DNA from: Lachnospiraceae bacterium UBA2860
Lineage (GTDB): Bacteria > Bacillota > Clostridia > Lachnospirales > Lachnospiraceae
Reading direction: 5' to 3'
NCBI GenBank assembly: GCA_002350625.1
Contig: DEFE01000057.1
Location: 1 to 20,059 of the forward strand
DNA: 20,059 bases
Below, in pieces: positions 1 to 7,967 of this stretch. Position 1 is the first letter of the stretch, and every line of letters begins with the position of its first letter. The position numbers and the translations under genes are program-made. The notes beneath the pieces were generated by a model that saw only the letters and a program-made list of their open reading frames with translations, made no database searches and was not told where the DNA came from.

Positions 1-58
1 AGGGAACGGAGCAAAGAGAGAACATGGATCTGTCGCTGCGCCGACAGTGCTCAATTCG

Positions 59-97
59 AAAACATGACAGAGGGTCTGACCCCTTGTCATATTTTTT
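59..97 (+). terminator. Terminator-like dyad upstream of the sugar ABC operon
   Basis: Arms ATGACA-GA-GGG (64-74) and CCC-CT-TGTCAT (80-90) pair around the loop TCTGA, with one G-T wobble and one A-C mismatch. Flanking AAAA (59-62) and TTTT (92-95) extend the dyad, and a run of six T follows at 92-97. This is the form of an intrinsic terminator, probably for a gene that ends before the window. The core GGGTC-T-GACCC is a perfect palindrome, so a dispersed repeat or a protein-binding site is also possible. Confidence 0.5.
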
Positions 98-198
98 GTC
101 ACGGAATGTGCAAAAACGTAAACGATTTCGGAGACGCGGCGAGCGAAATTGCACATTTTCTGCCCGAATATGTTCACAAAAGGGATGAATATGTCGGT

Positions 199-224
199 AG
201 AATTGCATTAGCAACTGCAATTCT
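199..224. promoter_or_regulatory. Inverted repeat, candidate operator before the sugar-binding protein gene
   Basis: The 9-base arms AGAATTGCA (199-207) and TGCAATTCT (216-224) are perfectly complementary around an 8-base spacer. Related ATTGCAC motifs lie at 148-154 and 244-250, giving four ATTGCA half-sites in about 100 bases. The region between the upstream terminator-like dyad (ending at 97) and the gene start at 277 is A+T-rich and appears non-coding. I could not find a convincing -35/-10 pair in it. A regulator binding the repeats is an inference. Confidence 0.35.
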
Positions 225-276
225 GCCTTTCTTTTTTGAGCGGATTGCACAACGTGATAATAGGAGGAAACTACGT

Positions 277-1575
277 ATGAAGAAAAAAGTGATGTCTCTG
301 GTCCTCACAGGCGTGATGGCACTCTCCATGATCGGCACAGCCAGCACGGTGATGGCAGCAGGCGGAAGCGCTGACGGCGAGCACACGCTCTCTGTGTATG
401 CGTGGGACGCAAACTTCAACATCCCGGCGCTTAAGGCTGCCGAGGAAGACTACAAGGCAAACGTGGATCCCGATTTCGTGCTCAACATCGTCGAGCAGTC
501 CGGCTCCAGCGACGTCGAGAACGCGGTGACGCTTGCCGCTTCTTCCGGCGACTACAGCCAGCTCCCCGACATCGTCCTGTTCCAGGATCACTGGATTCAG
601 AAGTTCGTCGCTGACTATCCGGATGCATGGGTAGCGCTTGAAGGCATCGACATCGACTGGTCCGACTTCGGCGAAGAGAAACTTTCCTATTCGACGATCG
701 ACGGCGCGCACTACGGCGTTCCGGTTGACAACGGCACGGCGATCTTCGCTTACAGAGTCGACATCCTCGAGGAGTGCGGCTACACGATCGACGACCTGAC
801 CGGCTGCAGCTGGGATCAGTTCATCGAGATCGGCAAGAAGGTCTATGAGACCACCGGCAAGTACCTCCTCTCCATGGACGGCTCCGGCAACGACCTTCCC
901 TACATGCTTCTGCAGGCTGAAGGCGCTTCCCAGTTCAAGGATGGCGAGCCCTACATCACAGAGAACGAGACCATGGTCACGATCATCGAGAAGATTGTCG
1001 AGATGATCCAGAACAACGTCCTCTACCTCGGCAATGACTGGTCCGACTACACGGATCAGACGATCATCGGCGACATGGTCGCCGGCGTCATGAACGGCAA
1101 CTGGATTATCCCGACCATCGAGCAGGTTGCTGAAAACAGCGGCAAGTGGGAAATCACCACGCTTCCGACCCTCGAAGGCGGCAAGGAAGGCTATGCGGCG
1201 AACGGCGGATCCTCCCTCTACATCACAAGCAACTGCCAGAACACGGACCTTGCCAAGGACTTCCTGGCGAAGACCTTCGGCGGCTCCACAGCGACTTATG
1301 ACGCTGCGCTGACAAACGGCGGCGTGATCACCTGCTGCATCTCCGCAGGCCAGTCCGACATCTACAACGCAGGCGTGGATTACTTCAACGGCCAGCCGAT
1401 CTACAACACGATCGTCGAGATGGGCGCGCATGTCATCCCGGTCGAGCAGAACGACTTCCATTACACCTGCCGTCAGTATATCGGCGCTGCGATCCAGCAG
1501 ATCCTTGAAGGCGCGGATGTACAGACAGCTCTTGCCGATGCGGAATCCCAGCTGAGATTTGCGATGGGCATCTGA
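277..1575 (+). CDS. Extracellular sugar-binding protein of a CUT1-type ABC transporter
   Basis: Predicted 432-residue exported protein of the SBP_bac_1 (family 1) type that captures a sugar and delivers it to the two permeases encoded next. The start at 277 is chosen because TAGGAGGAAA (261-270) sits just upstream and the protein then begins with a signal peptide: three lysines, a hydrophobic core and a type I cleavage site VMA/AGG near residue 27. The frame is open back to position 1, but the upstream part is A+T-rich, overlaps the dyad at 59-97 and does not look like protein. There is no lipobox cysteine, which is unusual for a binding protein in a monoderm Bacillota. A beta-galactoside ligand is inferred from the lacZ-type gene downstream. 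Family assignment is confident; substrate is not. Confidence 0.9.
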   Translation: MKKKVMSLVLTGVMALSMIGTASTVMAAGGSADGEHTLSVYAWDANFNIPALKAAEEDYKANVDPDFVLNIVEQSGSSDVENAVTLAASSGDYSQLPDIVLFQDHWIQKFVADYPDAWVALEGIDIDWSDFGEEKLSYSTIDGAHYGVPVDNGTAIFAYRVDILEECGYTIDDLTGCSWDQFIEIGKKVYETTGKYLLSMDGSGNDLPYMLLQAEGASQFKDGEPYITENETMVTIIEKIVEMIQNNVLYLGNDWSDYTDQTIIGDMVAGVMNGNWIIPTIEQVAENSGKWEITTLPTLEGGKEGYAANGGSSLYITSNCQNTDLAKDFLAKTFGGSTATYDAALTNGGVITCCISAGQSDIYNAGVDYFNGQPIYNTIVEMGAHVIPVEQNDFHYTCRQYIGAAIQQILEGADVQTALADAESQLRFAMGI

Positions 1576-1625
1576 TCAAACAAAGACTGAACCGCATTTG
1601 ACAAATCTTAACAGCAATGCTCAGA

Positions 1626-1658
1626 GGCGGGGAACGGTTTTCCGTTTCCCGCCCCTTT
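1626..1658 (+). terminator. Strong intercistronic hairpin after the sugar-binding protein gene
   Basis: Arms GGCGGGGAACGG (1626-1637) and CCGTTTCCCGCC (1642-1653) form 12 pairs with one G-T wobble around a TTTT loop, followed by CCTTTAA. The T-run is short, so this is likely a leaky terminator or an mRNA 3'-end stabiliser. Such hairpins between a binding-protein gene and its permease genes commonly give more binding protein than permease. Confidence 0.6.
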
Positions 1659-1685
1659 AATTGACAAAGGGGGGATGACGACTCC

Positions 1686-2582
1686 ATGAAAACGAAGAAA
1701 ATGGGTCTGGTTGCAAAGCAGCAGGCCGCCGGCTGGGTCTTCCTGGCGCCCGCCTCGATCATGATCTTCATCATGAGCTTCTACCCGATGGTGGAGGCAT
1801 TCATCACATCTTTAAAGACCGGCTCCAGCGCCAACATGCAGTGGGCGGAACCGATCACCTACAACTACACGCGTATGTTCCAGGACAAGCTGTTCATGAC
1901 GTCCGTGGGCAACACCTTCCTGTACCTCGGAATCCAGGTGCCGATCATGCTGGTGCTTGCGATCCTTCTGGCGCAGCTGCTCAACAACAGAGACCTGAAA
2001 TTCAGAGGCATTTTCCGCACCTGCGTGTTCCTGCCCTGCGCGACGGCCCTCGTGTCCTACGCGCTGATTTTCAAGTCCCTGTTCGCGACACAGGGCCTCA
2101 TCAACTCCGTGTTCGTCTCTCTCGGCATTTTCAAAGAGAACTTCAACTTCCTGGGGACGGCGTGGAGCGCCAAGATGGTCATCATCATCGCGCTCATCTG
2201 GAGATGGACGGGCTACAACATGGTCTTCTATCTGGCCGGCCTGCAGAACATCGAATACTCGGTCTATGAAGCCGCCAAGATCGACGGTGCGAACGGCTGG
2301 AAAACATTCTGGAAGATCACGGTTCCGCTGCTCCGCCCGGTCATCATCATGACCTTCATCATGTCGATCAACGGCACGCTGCAGCTCTTTGACGAATCCG
2401 TGAACCTGACAAAGGGCGGCCCGGCCAACGCGACGATCACGATGTCGCACTACATCTACAACAACTCGTTCGGACAGGGCGTTGCGAACTTCGGCTATGC
2501 CTCCGCAATGGCGTTCTTTGTCTTCATCCTCGTTGCGATCCTCGCAGTGATCAATCTGAAAGTAGGTGATACACGTGACTGA
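1686..2582 (+). CDS. Sugar ABC transporter permease, MalF type
   Basis: 298-residue integral membrane protein of the binding-protein-dependent inner-membrane family (BPD_transp_1). It starts with a short polar N-terminus and a hydrophobic segment near residues 18-40, followed by further membrane spans. The EAA loop that contacts the ATPase is visible as YEAAKIDGANGWKTFWKITV, followed by PLL, near residues 196-218. The start follows AAAGGGGGG (1666-1674). It overlaps the next permease gene by 8 bases, so the two are translationally coupled and should form the heterodimeric channel. Length and motif fit MalF/LacF-type proteins. Sugar specificity cannot be read from the sequence. Confidence 0.92.
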   Translation: MKTKKMGLVAKQQAAGWVFLAPASIMIFIMSFYPMVEAFITSLKTGSSANMQWAEPITYNYTRMFQDKLFMTSVGNTFLYLGIQVPIMLVLAILLAQLLNNRDLKFRGIFRTCVFLPCATALVSYALIFKSLFATQGLINSVFVSLGIFKENFNFLGTAWSAKMVIIIALIWRWTGYNMVFYLAGLQNIEYSVYEAAKIDGANGWKTFWKITVPLLRPVIIMTFIMSINGTLQLFDESVNLTKGGPANATITMSHYIYNNSFGQGVANFGYASAMAFFVFILVAILAVINLKVGDTRD

Positions 2583-3405
2583 GAAGAAAAATAAATCCGC
2601 CATTCAAAGGCGCCTCATTCCGACGTATATCTTCCTTGTCATCTGGAGTCTCTTCTCTGTCTTCCCGCTGTACTGGATGATCACGGCGGCGACCAACAAC
2701 ACGGTTGACGTCGCGCGCGGCAAGATCGTATTCGGCGGCGAGGCGGCGGCGAACTTCCAGAAGCTGATCTCCAGCCAGAACCTGTGGGGAGCGATGGGCA
2801 ACTCCTTCCTGTACGCGATCGTGCAGACGGTGCTCTGCCTCCTCATCTGCTCGCTTGCCGGCTTCGGCTTCGAGCTCTATCACGATAAGGCGAAGGACCG
2901 CCTCTTCGGCATTCTCCTTCTCGCGATGATGGTGCCGGGCGTGGCGACCATGATCCCGCTCTTCAAGATGATCGCGGGCATGAAGCTGCTGAACTCCGTC
3001 TGGGGCTTCATTCTCCCGGCCATAGCGACGCCGTTCATGATCATGATGTTCCGGCAGAATTCCAGAAACTTCCCGATCGACATCATGGAGGCGGCCCGCA
3101 TCGACGGCCTCAACGAATTCCAGATCTTCTTCAGGATGTACATGCCTGTCATGAAGTCGACCTACGCGGCAGCGGCCGTCATCGTCTTCATGAATGCCTG
3201 GAATGCCTACCTGTGGCCGAAGGTCGTCATGACGGACACCAAGGCGCAGACGATGCCGATGCTGATCGCCAACATCGCTTCCGGCTACACCATCGACTAC
3301 GGCATGATGATGATGGGCGTTCTGTTCTGCTCGCTGCCGACGATGATCATCTTCTTCGTGCTGCAGAAGCAGTTCGCGGAAGGTATCACGGGCGCGGTGA
3401 AGTAA
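2575..3405 (+). CDS. Sugar ABC transporter permease, MalG type
   Basis: 276-residue membrane protein, the second permease half. The EAA loop is MEAARIDGLNEFQIFFRMYM with PV following, near residues 170-190. I choose the GTG at 2575 because AGGTGA (2564-2569) lies five bases upstream; an alternative GTG at 2566 falls inside that ribosome binding site. The gene overlaps the MalF-type gene by 8 bases. No ATPase gene follows, so the complex probably uses a shared MsmK/UgpC-type ATPase encoded elsewhere, which is common for CUT1 transporters of Bacillota. A GH2 beta-galactosidase gene lies 136 bases downstream. Confidence 0.92.
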   Translation: MTEKKNKSAIQRRLIPTYIFLVIWSLFSVFPLYWMITAATNNTVDVARGKIVFGGEAAANFQKLISSQNLWGAMGNSFLYAIVQTVLCLLICSLAGFGFELYHDKAKDRLFGILLLAMMVPGVATMIPLFKMIAGMKLLNSVWGFILPAIATPFMIMMFRQNSRNFPIDIMEAARIDGLNEFQIFFRMYMPVMKSTYAAAAVIVFMNAWNAYLWPKVVMTDTKAQTMPMLIANIASGYTIDYGMMMMGVLFCSLPTMIIFFVLQKQFAEGITGAVK

Positions 3406-3438
3406 CAAAGACAAGCTGACTTACATCAGACTTGAAAG

Positions 3439-3496
3439 AACGGGCAGGTGTCTCCATAAAGCCGGTTGATCCGGCAGCGGGCACCCGCCCGTTTCC
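3439..3496 (+). terminator. Branched hairpin between permease and beta-galactosidase genes
   Basis: Outer arms AACGGGCAGGTG (3439-3450) and CACCCGCCCGTT (3482-3493) pair at 11 of 12 positions. A nested stem GCCGG (3461-3465)/CCGGC (3471-3475) lies in the loop. Only TTTCC follows, so termination would be partial. No promoter with a good -35/-10 pair is seen between here and the lacZ start, so lacZ is probably read through from the transporter genes. Confidence 0.5.
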
Positions 3497-3541
3497 GAGA
3501 GAAAGAAACAATACGATTTAATCAAGTAAAGAGGGATTACG

Positions 3542-6500
3542 ATGACAGAATTCAGATATGAAATCGTAGGTAATCCGGAGATTTTCGCTGAGAACCGTCT
3601 CCCGGCCCACTCGGATCATCGCTTTTTCCTGGGGGAGGTGACCGCGGAAGAATCCGACGCGCGGCTGATGCTGAACGGCACCTGGAAATTCGCCTACGCG
3701 GAAAACTACGCGTCTGCAATTCCCGGTTTCTATGAAAATGGCTTCGACGTGAGCGGCTGGGACGAGATTCCCGTTCCCGCCCACATCCAGATGCACGGCT
3801 ACGATGTGCCGGCCTATGTCAATGTGCAGTATCCGTGGGACGGCCACGAGGCGCTGGAGCCGGGGCAGATTCCGGTGAGATTCAATCCGACGGCGAGCTA
3901 TGTCCGCTTCTTTGAGGTGCCGGCATTTATGAAGGGGAAGCGGAAGATCCTCTCCTTCCAGGGCGTCGAGAGCGGCTTTGCGCTGTGGGTGAACGGCAGC
4001 TATATCGGGTACAGCGAGGACTCCTTCACGCCTTCGGAGTTCGACGTGACCGACGTGCTGACGGAAGGGGAGAACCGCCTCGCGGTACAGGTGTTCAAAT
4101 GGACGGCGGGCAGCTGGTGCGAGGATCAGGATTTCTACCGTTTTTCCGGGATCTTCCGCGACGTATTTCTCTATGCGGTACCGGACACACACATCCGCGA
4201 TCTCACCGTGCGGACGCTGCTCGATGACAATTATGAGGACGCGGTGCTCTCGATCGGGGCGGAGCTCACGGGAGCCGTCGATGGAGCGAAAGCGGTCTTT
4301 ACGCTGAAAGACGGCGAAGAGATCCTGCTTGAAGAGGAAGAGCCGCTCACGGAAAAAAGCGAGTTCGCATTTTCGATCAAAAATCCGGAAAAGTGGAGCG
4401 CGGAGAATCCGAAGCTCTACACGCTGCTGATCGGAGTGTACGGCCCGGACGGGGAAAAAGCGGAGACCGTCTTCGAGGAGGTCGGCTTCCGGCGCTTTGA
4501 GATAAAGGACCACATCATGCATCTCAACGGGAAGCGCATCGTCTTCAAGGGCGTCAACCGCCACGAATTTTCGTCGAAGTCGGGGCGCGTCGTGAGCGAG
4601 GAGATCACGCGGAAGGACATCGTGACGATGAAGCGGCACAACATCAACGCCATCCGCACGAGCCACTATCCGAACCAGACGCACCTCTACCGGCTGTGCG
4701 ACCGCTACGGCCTCTACATGATCGACGAGACAAACCTCGAGACGCACGGCGTCTGGGACGGCATGTTCCGCCACGGGAAGTCCATCGACTTCGCCGTGCC
4801 GGGCGACAGGCCGGAGTTCCGGGAGCTCGTGCTCGACCGCGCGAGAAGCATGCTGATGCGGGATAAGAACCACCCCGCGATTCTCATCTGGTCCTGCGGG
4901 AACGAGTCCTTCGGAGGAAAGAACATCTACGGGATGTCGCAGCTCTTCCGCAGCCTCGACCCGACGAGACTGGTGCACTATGAGGGCATCTTCCACGACC
5001 GCCGGTACAATGACACGAGCGACATCGAGAGCACGATGTACGAGCCGGTGGTAAGGATCCGCGAATTCCTGATGGAGCACCGCGACAAGCCCTACATCAA
5101 CTGCGAGTACACGCACGCGATGGGCAACAGCTGCGGGGCGATGCACAAATACACGGACCTCACGGAGAAGGAACCGCTGTTCCAGGGCGGCTTTATCTGG
5201 GACTATATCGACCAGTCGATCGAGATGACCGACAGGAACGGCGTCACCTATCAGGGCTACGGCGGCGACTGCGGCGAGCGGCCGCACGACTACAACTTCA
5301 GCGGCAACGGCATCGCCTACGGCGCGGACAGAGAGCCTTCGCCGAAGATGCAGGAGGTCAAGTACAACTATCAGAACATCCGCGTCTACTTCGAGGACGA
5401 CGCATTTACGGTCGTCAACAGGAATCTCTTCACGAACACGGATGCCTTCAGCTGCATCGTCACGCTCGAAAAGGACGGCGAGGTGGTCGAGGAGAGGGCC
5501 GGAAGCGTGAGCGTCGAGCCGCTGTCCGAGGGCACGTTCCCGATTCCCGTCGGGATTCCGGATGAGGAGGGCGAGTACGCCCTGACCGTTTCCTTCCGCC
5601 TGAAGCGCGATACGCTCTACGCCGAAGCGGGTTACGAGGTGGCCTACGGGCAGACCGTGATCGGTGCGGAAAAGCCCGCCGCAGTGCCGGCCGGAAAACC
5701 GGAGGTCACGTACGGCTGGCAGAATATCGGCGTGAGAGGCGAAGGCTTTGAGGTGCTCTTCTCGCTCCTTCTCGGCGGCCTCGTCTCTTACAAGGTGCGC
5801 GGGAAGGAACTCATTAAGCGCATGCCGAAGCCGAATTTCTGGCGCAGCATGACGGATAATGACACGGCGAATCTCCTGCCGTTCCGCGCGGGCGGATGGA
5901 GAAATGCGAGCCTCTACGCCACATCCAAGGGCGGCGACGGCTGGTCGACGGATTACACGGCGGAGGAGACGGAGCACAGCGTCATCGTGAGCTTCAACTA
6001 CCGTCTGCCGACGACGCCGGAGAAGACGTGCCGCGTCAGCTATGAAGTGTTTGCGGACGGCGCGGTGGGCGTCACGATGCAGATGGATCCGTCCGCGGAT
6101 GTCGGCGAGCTCCCCGCGGCGGGCATGCTCTTCACGATGGACGCGGATTTCGACCATGTGGCCTGGTACGGGCTCGGCCCGGCGGAGACGTATATGGACC
6201 GCTGCCACGCAAAGCTCGGGGCCTATGAGAACCTCGTCCCGGACAATGTCGCCAAATACCTGACGCCGCAGGAATGCGGGAACAAGATGGGCGTCAGGCA
6301 CGCCGGCGTCACGGACGATACGGGCTATGGCCTGTACTTCGAGACCGCGCTCTCAGAGGAAGAGGCGGAGAAGCTCATGGAGAAGCACACGCTGCCGAAA
6401 AACGCGGCGGGAGGGCTGCAGTTCTCCGCGCTGCCGTATTCTCCGCAGCAGCTCGACGCCGCGACGCATCCCAACGAACTGCCGCCCGTGCTCGACACTT

Positions 6501-6646
6501 ACGTCAGGGTCGGCCTGCAGATGGGCGTCGGCGGGGATGACACCTGGGGCGCACTTGTGCATCCTGAATACCGGCTCGATAATTCTGAGCCCCTGACTGT
6601 CAGATTTACCTTCCGCGGCATTGCACCTGAGGAAGGAATGCGATAA
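3542..6646 (+). CDS. lacZ: Beta-galactosidase, glycoside hydrolase family 2 (LacZ type)
   Basis: 1034-residue cytoplasmic enzyme (no signal peptide) that hydrolyses terminal beta-galactosides such as lactose. The order is a sugar-binding jelly-roll domain (about 35-215), an immunoglobulin-like domain (about 220-325), the TIM barrel (about 330-600), a second immunoglobulin-like domain and the C-terminal beta-sandwich (small-chain domain, about 730-1030). The acid/base glutamate is E455 in WSCGNES, and the nucleophile is E522 in CEYTHAMGNS. E400 and H402 in NLETHG correspond to Mg2+ ligands of E. coli LacZ. Length matches long LacZ enzymes. AAAGAGGG (3528-3535 region) precedes the ATG. It completes the uptake-and-hydrolysis set with the preceding transporter. 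A related beta-galactoside rather than lactose could be the physiological substrate. Confidence 0.96.
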   Translation: MTEFRYEIVGNPEIFAENRLPAHSDHRFFLGEVTAEESDARLMLNGTWKFAYAENYASAIPGFYENGFDVSGWDEIPVPAHIQMHGYDVPAYVNVQYPWDGHEALEPGQIPVRFNPTASYVRFFEVPAFMKGKRKILSFQGVESGFALWVNGSYIGYSEDSFTPSEFDVTDVLTEGENRLAVQVFKWTAGSWCEDQDFYRFSGIFRDVFLYAVPDTHIRDLTVRTLLDDNYEDAVLSIGAELTGAVDGAKAVFTLKDGEEILLEEEEPLTEKSEFAFSIKNPEKWSAENPKLYTLLIGVYGPDGEKAETVFEEVGFRRFEIKDHIMHLNGKRIVFKGVNRHEFSSKSGRVVSEEITRKDIVTMKRHNINAIRTSHYPNQTHLYRLCDRYGLYMIDETNLETHGVWDGMFRHGKSIDFAVPGDRPEFRELVLDRARSMLMRDKNHPAILIWSCGNESFGGKNIYGMSQLFRSLDPTRLVHYEGIFHDRRYNDTSDIESTMYEPVVRIREFLMEHRDKPYINCEYTHAMGNSCGAMHKYTDLTEKEPLFQGGFIWDYIDQSIEMTDRNGVTYQGYGGDCGERPHDYNFSGNGIAYGADREPSPKMQEVKYNYQNIRVYFEDDAFTVVNRNLFTNTDAFSCIVTLEKDGEVVEERAGSVSVEPLSEGTFPIPVGIPDEEGEYALTVSFRLKRDTLYAEAGYEVAYGQTVIGAEKPAAVPAGKPEVTYGWQNIGVRGEGFEVLFSLLLGGLVSYKVRGKELIKRMPKPNFWRSMTDNDTANLLPFRAGGWRNASLYATSKGGDGWSTDYTAEETEHSVIVSFNYRLPTTPEKTCRVSYEVFADGAVGVTMQMDPSADVGELPAAGMLFTMDADFDHVAWYGLGPAETYMDRCHAKLGAYENLVPDNVAKYLTPQECGNKMGVRHAGVTDDTGYGLYFETALSEEEAEKLMEKHTLPKNAAGGLQFSALPYSPQQLDAATHPNELPPVLDTYVRVGLQMGVGGDDTWGALVHPEYRLDNSEPLTVRFTFRGIAPEEGMR

Positions 6647-6649
6647 AAT
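6621..6649 (+). promoter_or_regulatory. Candidate promoter for the BMP-type transporter operon
   Basis: TTGCAC (6621-6626) is followed after exactly 17 bases by TAAAAT (6644-6649), a 5-of-6 match to the -10 consensus; the -35 match is only three of six. The -10 overlaps the lacZ stop codon. The expected start near 6656 would give a leader of about 70 bases before the ATG at 6725. No riboswitch fold is evident in that leader. Confidence 0.45.
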
Positions 6650-6724
6650 GTAACGAGGAAACAGGGAAAAAAGTTTCCGAAGATCTACATTCACCACAAT
6701 GAAAAAGGAGGCTAAGAAACAGCG

Positions 6725-7876
6725 ATGAAGAAGATGTTAGCACTGGCACTTGCAGCAGTTATGGCGGTCGCACCGGCGGCGTCTGTTTTTGCCGAGGACA
6801 TGAAGGTTGCGATGATCACGGACTACGGTGACATCACGGACCAGTCCTTTAACCAGACGACCTATGAGGCCGCGAAGGCATTCTGCGAAGAAAATGGCGT
6901 TGACTTTACCTACTACAAGCCGGAAGGCGACTCGACGGCTGACCGCGTCGCGATGGTCGACAAGGCCGTGGCGGACGGCTACGATGTGCTCATCATGCCG
7001 GGCTATGCTTTCGGCGGCGCCATCGTTGAGACATCCGTGATGTATCCGGACGTCAAGTTTGTGGCTCTCGACGTGGCGGCGGGCGATATCCTCGGCGCGG
7101 CGCTCGGCGATCAGTATGACTACAACCCCGACAACTGGGATGTCACGGAATATTACAACTCCGACAATGTTTACTGCGCTGTCTACCAGGAAGAGCTCTG
7201 CGGCTACATGGCAGGCGTCGCTGCCGTGAAGCTCGGCTACACCAAGCTCGGCTTCCTCGGCGGCATGGCTGTGCCGGCGGTTATGCGCTACGGCTACGGC
7301 TTCGTGCAGGGCGCGGATGACGCGGCGAAGGAGATCGGCGCGGACGTCGAGATCAACTATGCTTACGGCAATCAGTTCTACGGCGATGCGGACATCACGG
7401 CTGCGATGGATACATGGTATCAGGGCGGCACGGAGATCGTCTTCGCCTGCGGCGGCGGCATCTACACATCCGCAGCGGAAGCAGCTGAGAAGACAGACGG
7501 CAAGGTCATCGGCGTCGACGTGGACCAGAAGGGCATCATCGACGGCGCTTACGGCGACGGCATGACGGTTACCTCCGCGATGAAGGGCCTTGCGGCGACA
7601 GTGAACGTGCTCCTTGCGGCGATCAAGGATGATGCGTGGAGCGATTATGCAGGCAAGATCGAGACCCTCGGCCTCGTCTCCGGCGATGATCCGGAACTCA
7701 ACTTCGTACAGATTCCGATGGAGACAACACAGTGGGGCGACGGCTTCACACAGGACGACTACAAGGCGCTCGTTGCCGATATGTTTAACGGAACGATCAC
7801 GGTCTCTAACGACATCTCCGCTGAGGAGCCTGCCGCTGAGACAGCGACGGTCAACTTCCAGGGCAACCTGAAGTAA
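6725..7876 (+). CDS. BMP-family (PnrA/NupN-type) substrate-binding protein
   Basis: 383-residue exported binding protein of the Bmp family, whose characterised members bind purine or other nucleosides. The signal peptide has a type I site VFA/ED after residue 23 and no lipobox cysteine. The mature N-terminus has the family motif VAMITDYGDITDQSFNQ, close to the Dx(G)xIxDxSFN signature of PnrA-type proteins. Two lobes follow, with LGFLGGMAVP and FACGGGIYTSA segments typical of the fold. GGAGG (6707-6711) is about 13 bases from the ATG, a long spacing. It is the first gene of a five-gene cluster (binding protein, ATPase, two permeases, second binding protein). Nucleoside as ligand is inferred from the family; the gene could serve another small molecule. 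Confidence 0.9.
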   Translation: MKKMLALALAAVMAVAPAASVFAEDMKVAMITDYGDITDQSFNQTTYEAAKAFCEENGVDFTYYKPEGDSTADRVAMVDKAVADGYDVLIMPGYAFGGAIVETSVMYPDVKFVALDVAAGDILGAALGDQYDYNPDNWDVTEYYNSDNVYCAVYQEELCGYMAGVAAVKLGYTKLGFLGGMAVPAVMRYGYGFVQGADDAAKEIGADVEINYAYGNQFYGDADITAAMDTWYQGGTEIVFACGGGIYTSAAEAAEKTDGKVIGVDVDQKGIIDGAYGDGMTVTSAMKGLAATVNVLLAAIKDDAWSDYAGKIETLGLVSGDDPELNFVQIPMETTQWGDGFTQDDYKALVADMFNGTITVSNDISAEEPAAETATVNFQGNLK

Positions 7877-7903
7877 AGCAAGTCAAAAAGCTTAAAGTCT
7901 ATA

Positions 7904-7929
7904 CGGCCGGCAGAAGTATCTGCCGGCCG
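7904..7929 (+). terminator. Perfect intercistronic hairpin after the first BMP binding-protein gene
   Basis: Arms CGGCCGGCAGA (7904-7914) and TCTGCCGGCCG (7919-7929) pair perfectly around the AGTA loop. There is no T-run, so it more likely protects the upstream mRNA end or acts as a partial terminator than a full stop. It occupies the same place relative to a binding-protein gene as the hairpin at 1626-1653. Confidence 0.5.
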
Positions 7930-7967
7930 CATTTGACAAAAAGGACACGTAGAAAGGGGGGATCACC

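Noticed and set aside
1..276. An open frame continuous with the sugar-binding protein gene, running back to the window edge
   Set aside because: The stretch is A+T-rich, contains a terminator-like dyad and inverted repeats, and precedes a clear ribosome binding site plus signal peptide at 277. The predicted residues resemble no protein I know.
3518..6301. A 927-codon minus-strand open frame opposite lacZ
   Set aside because: It is the mirror of a GC-rich coding gene, rich in Arg, Val, His, Asp and Leu in the usual antisense pattern, while the plus strand has all LacZ catalytic residues.
6650..6724. A purine riboswitch before the BMP operon, expected by analogy with nucleoside genes
   Set aside because: The leader is only about 70 bases and shows no purine-riboswitch core or three-way junction; only a weak GGAAAC/GTTTCC pairing is present.
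6699..6728. A 9-codon mini-ORF (MKKEAKKQR) overlapping the start of the first BMP binding-protein gene in an ATGA arrangement
   Set aside because: It has no ribosome binding site of its own and its sequence is simply the GGAGG region of the next gene; probably chance.
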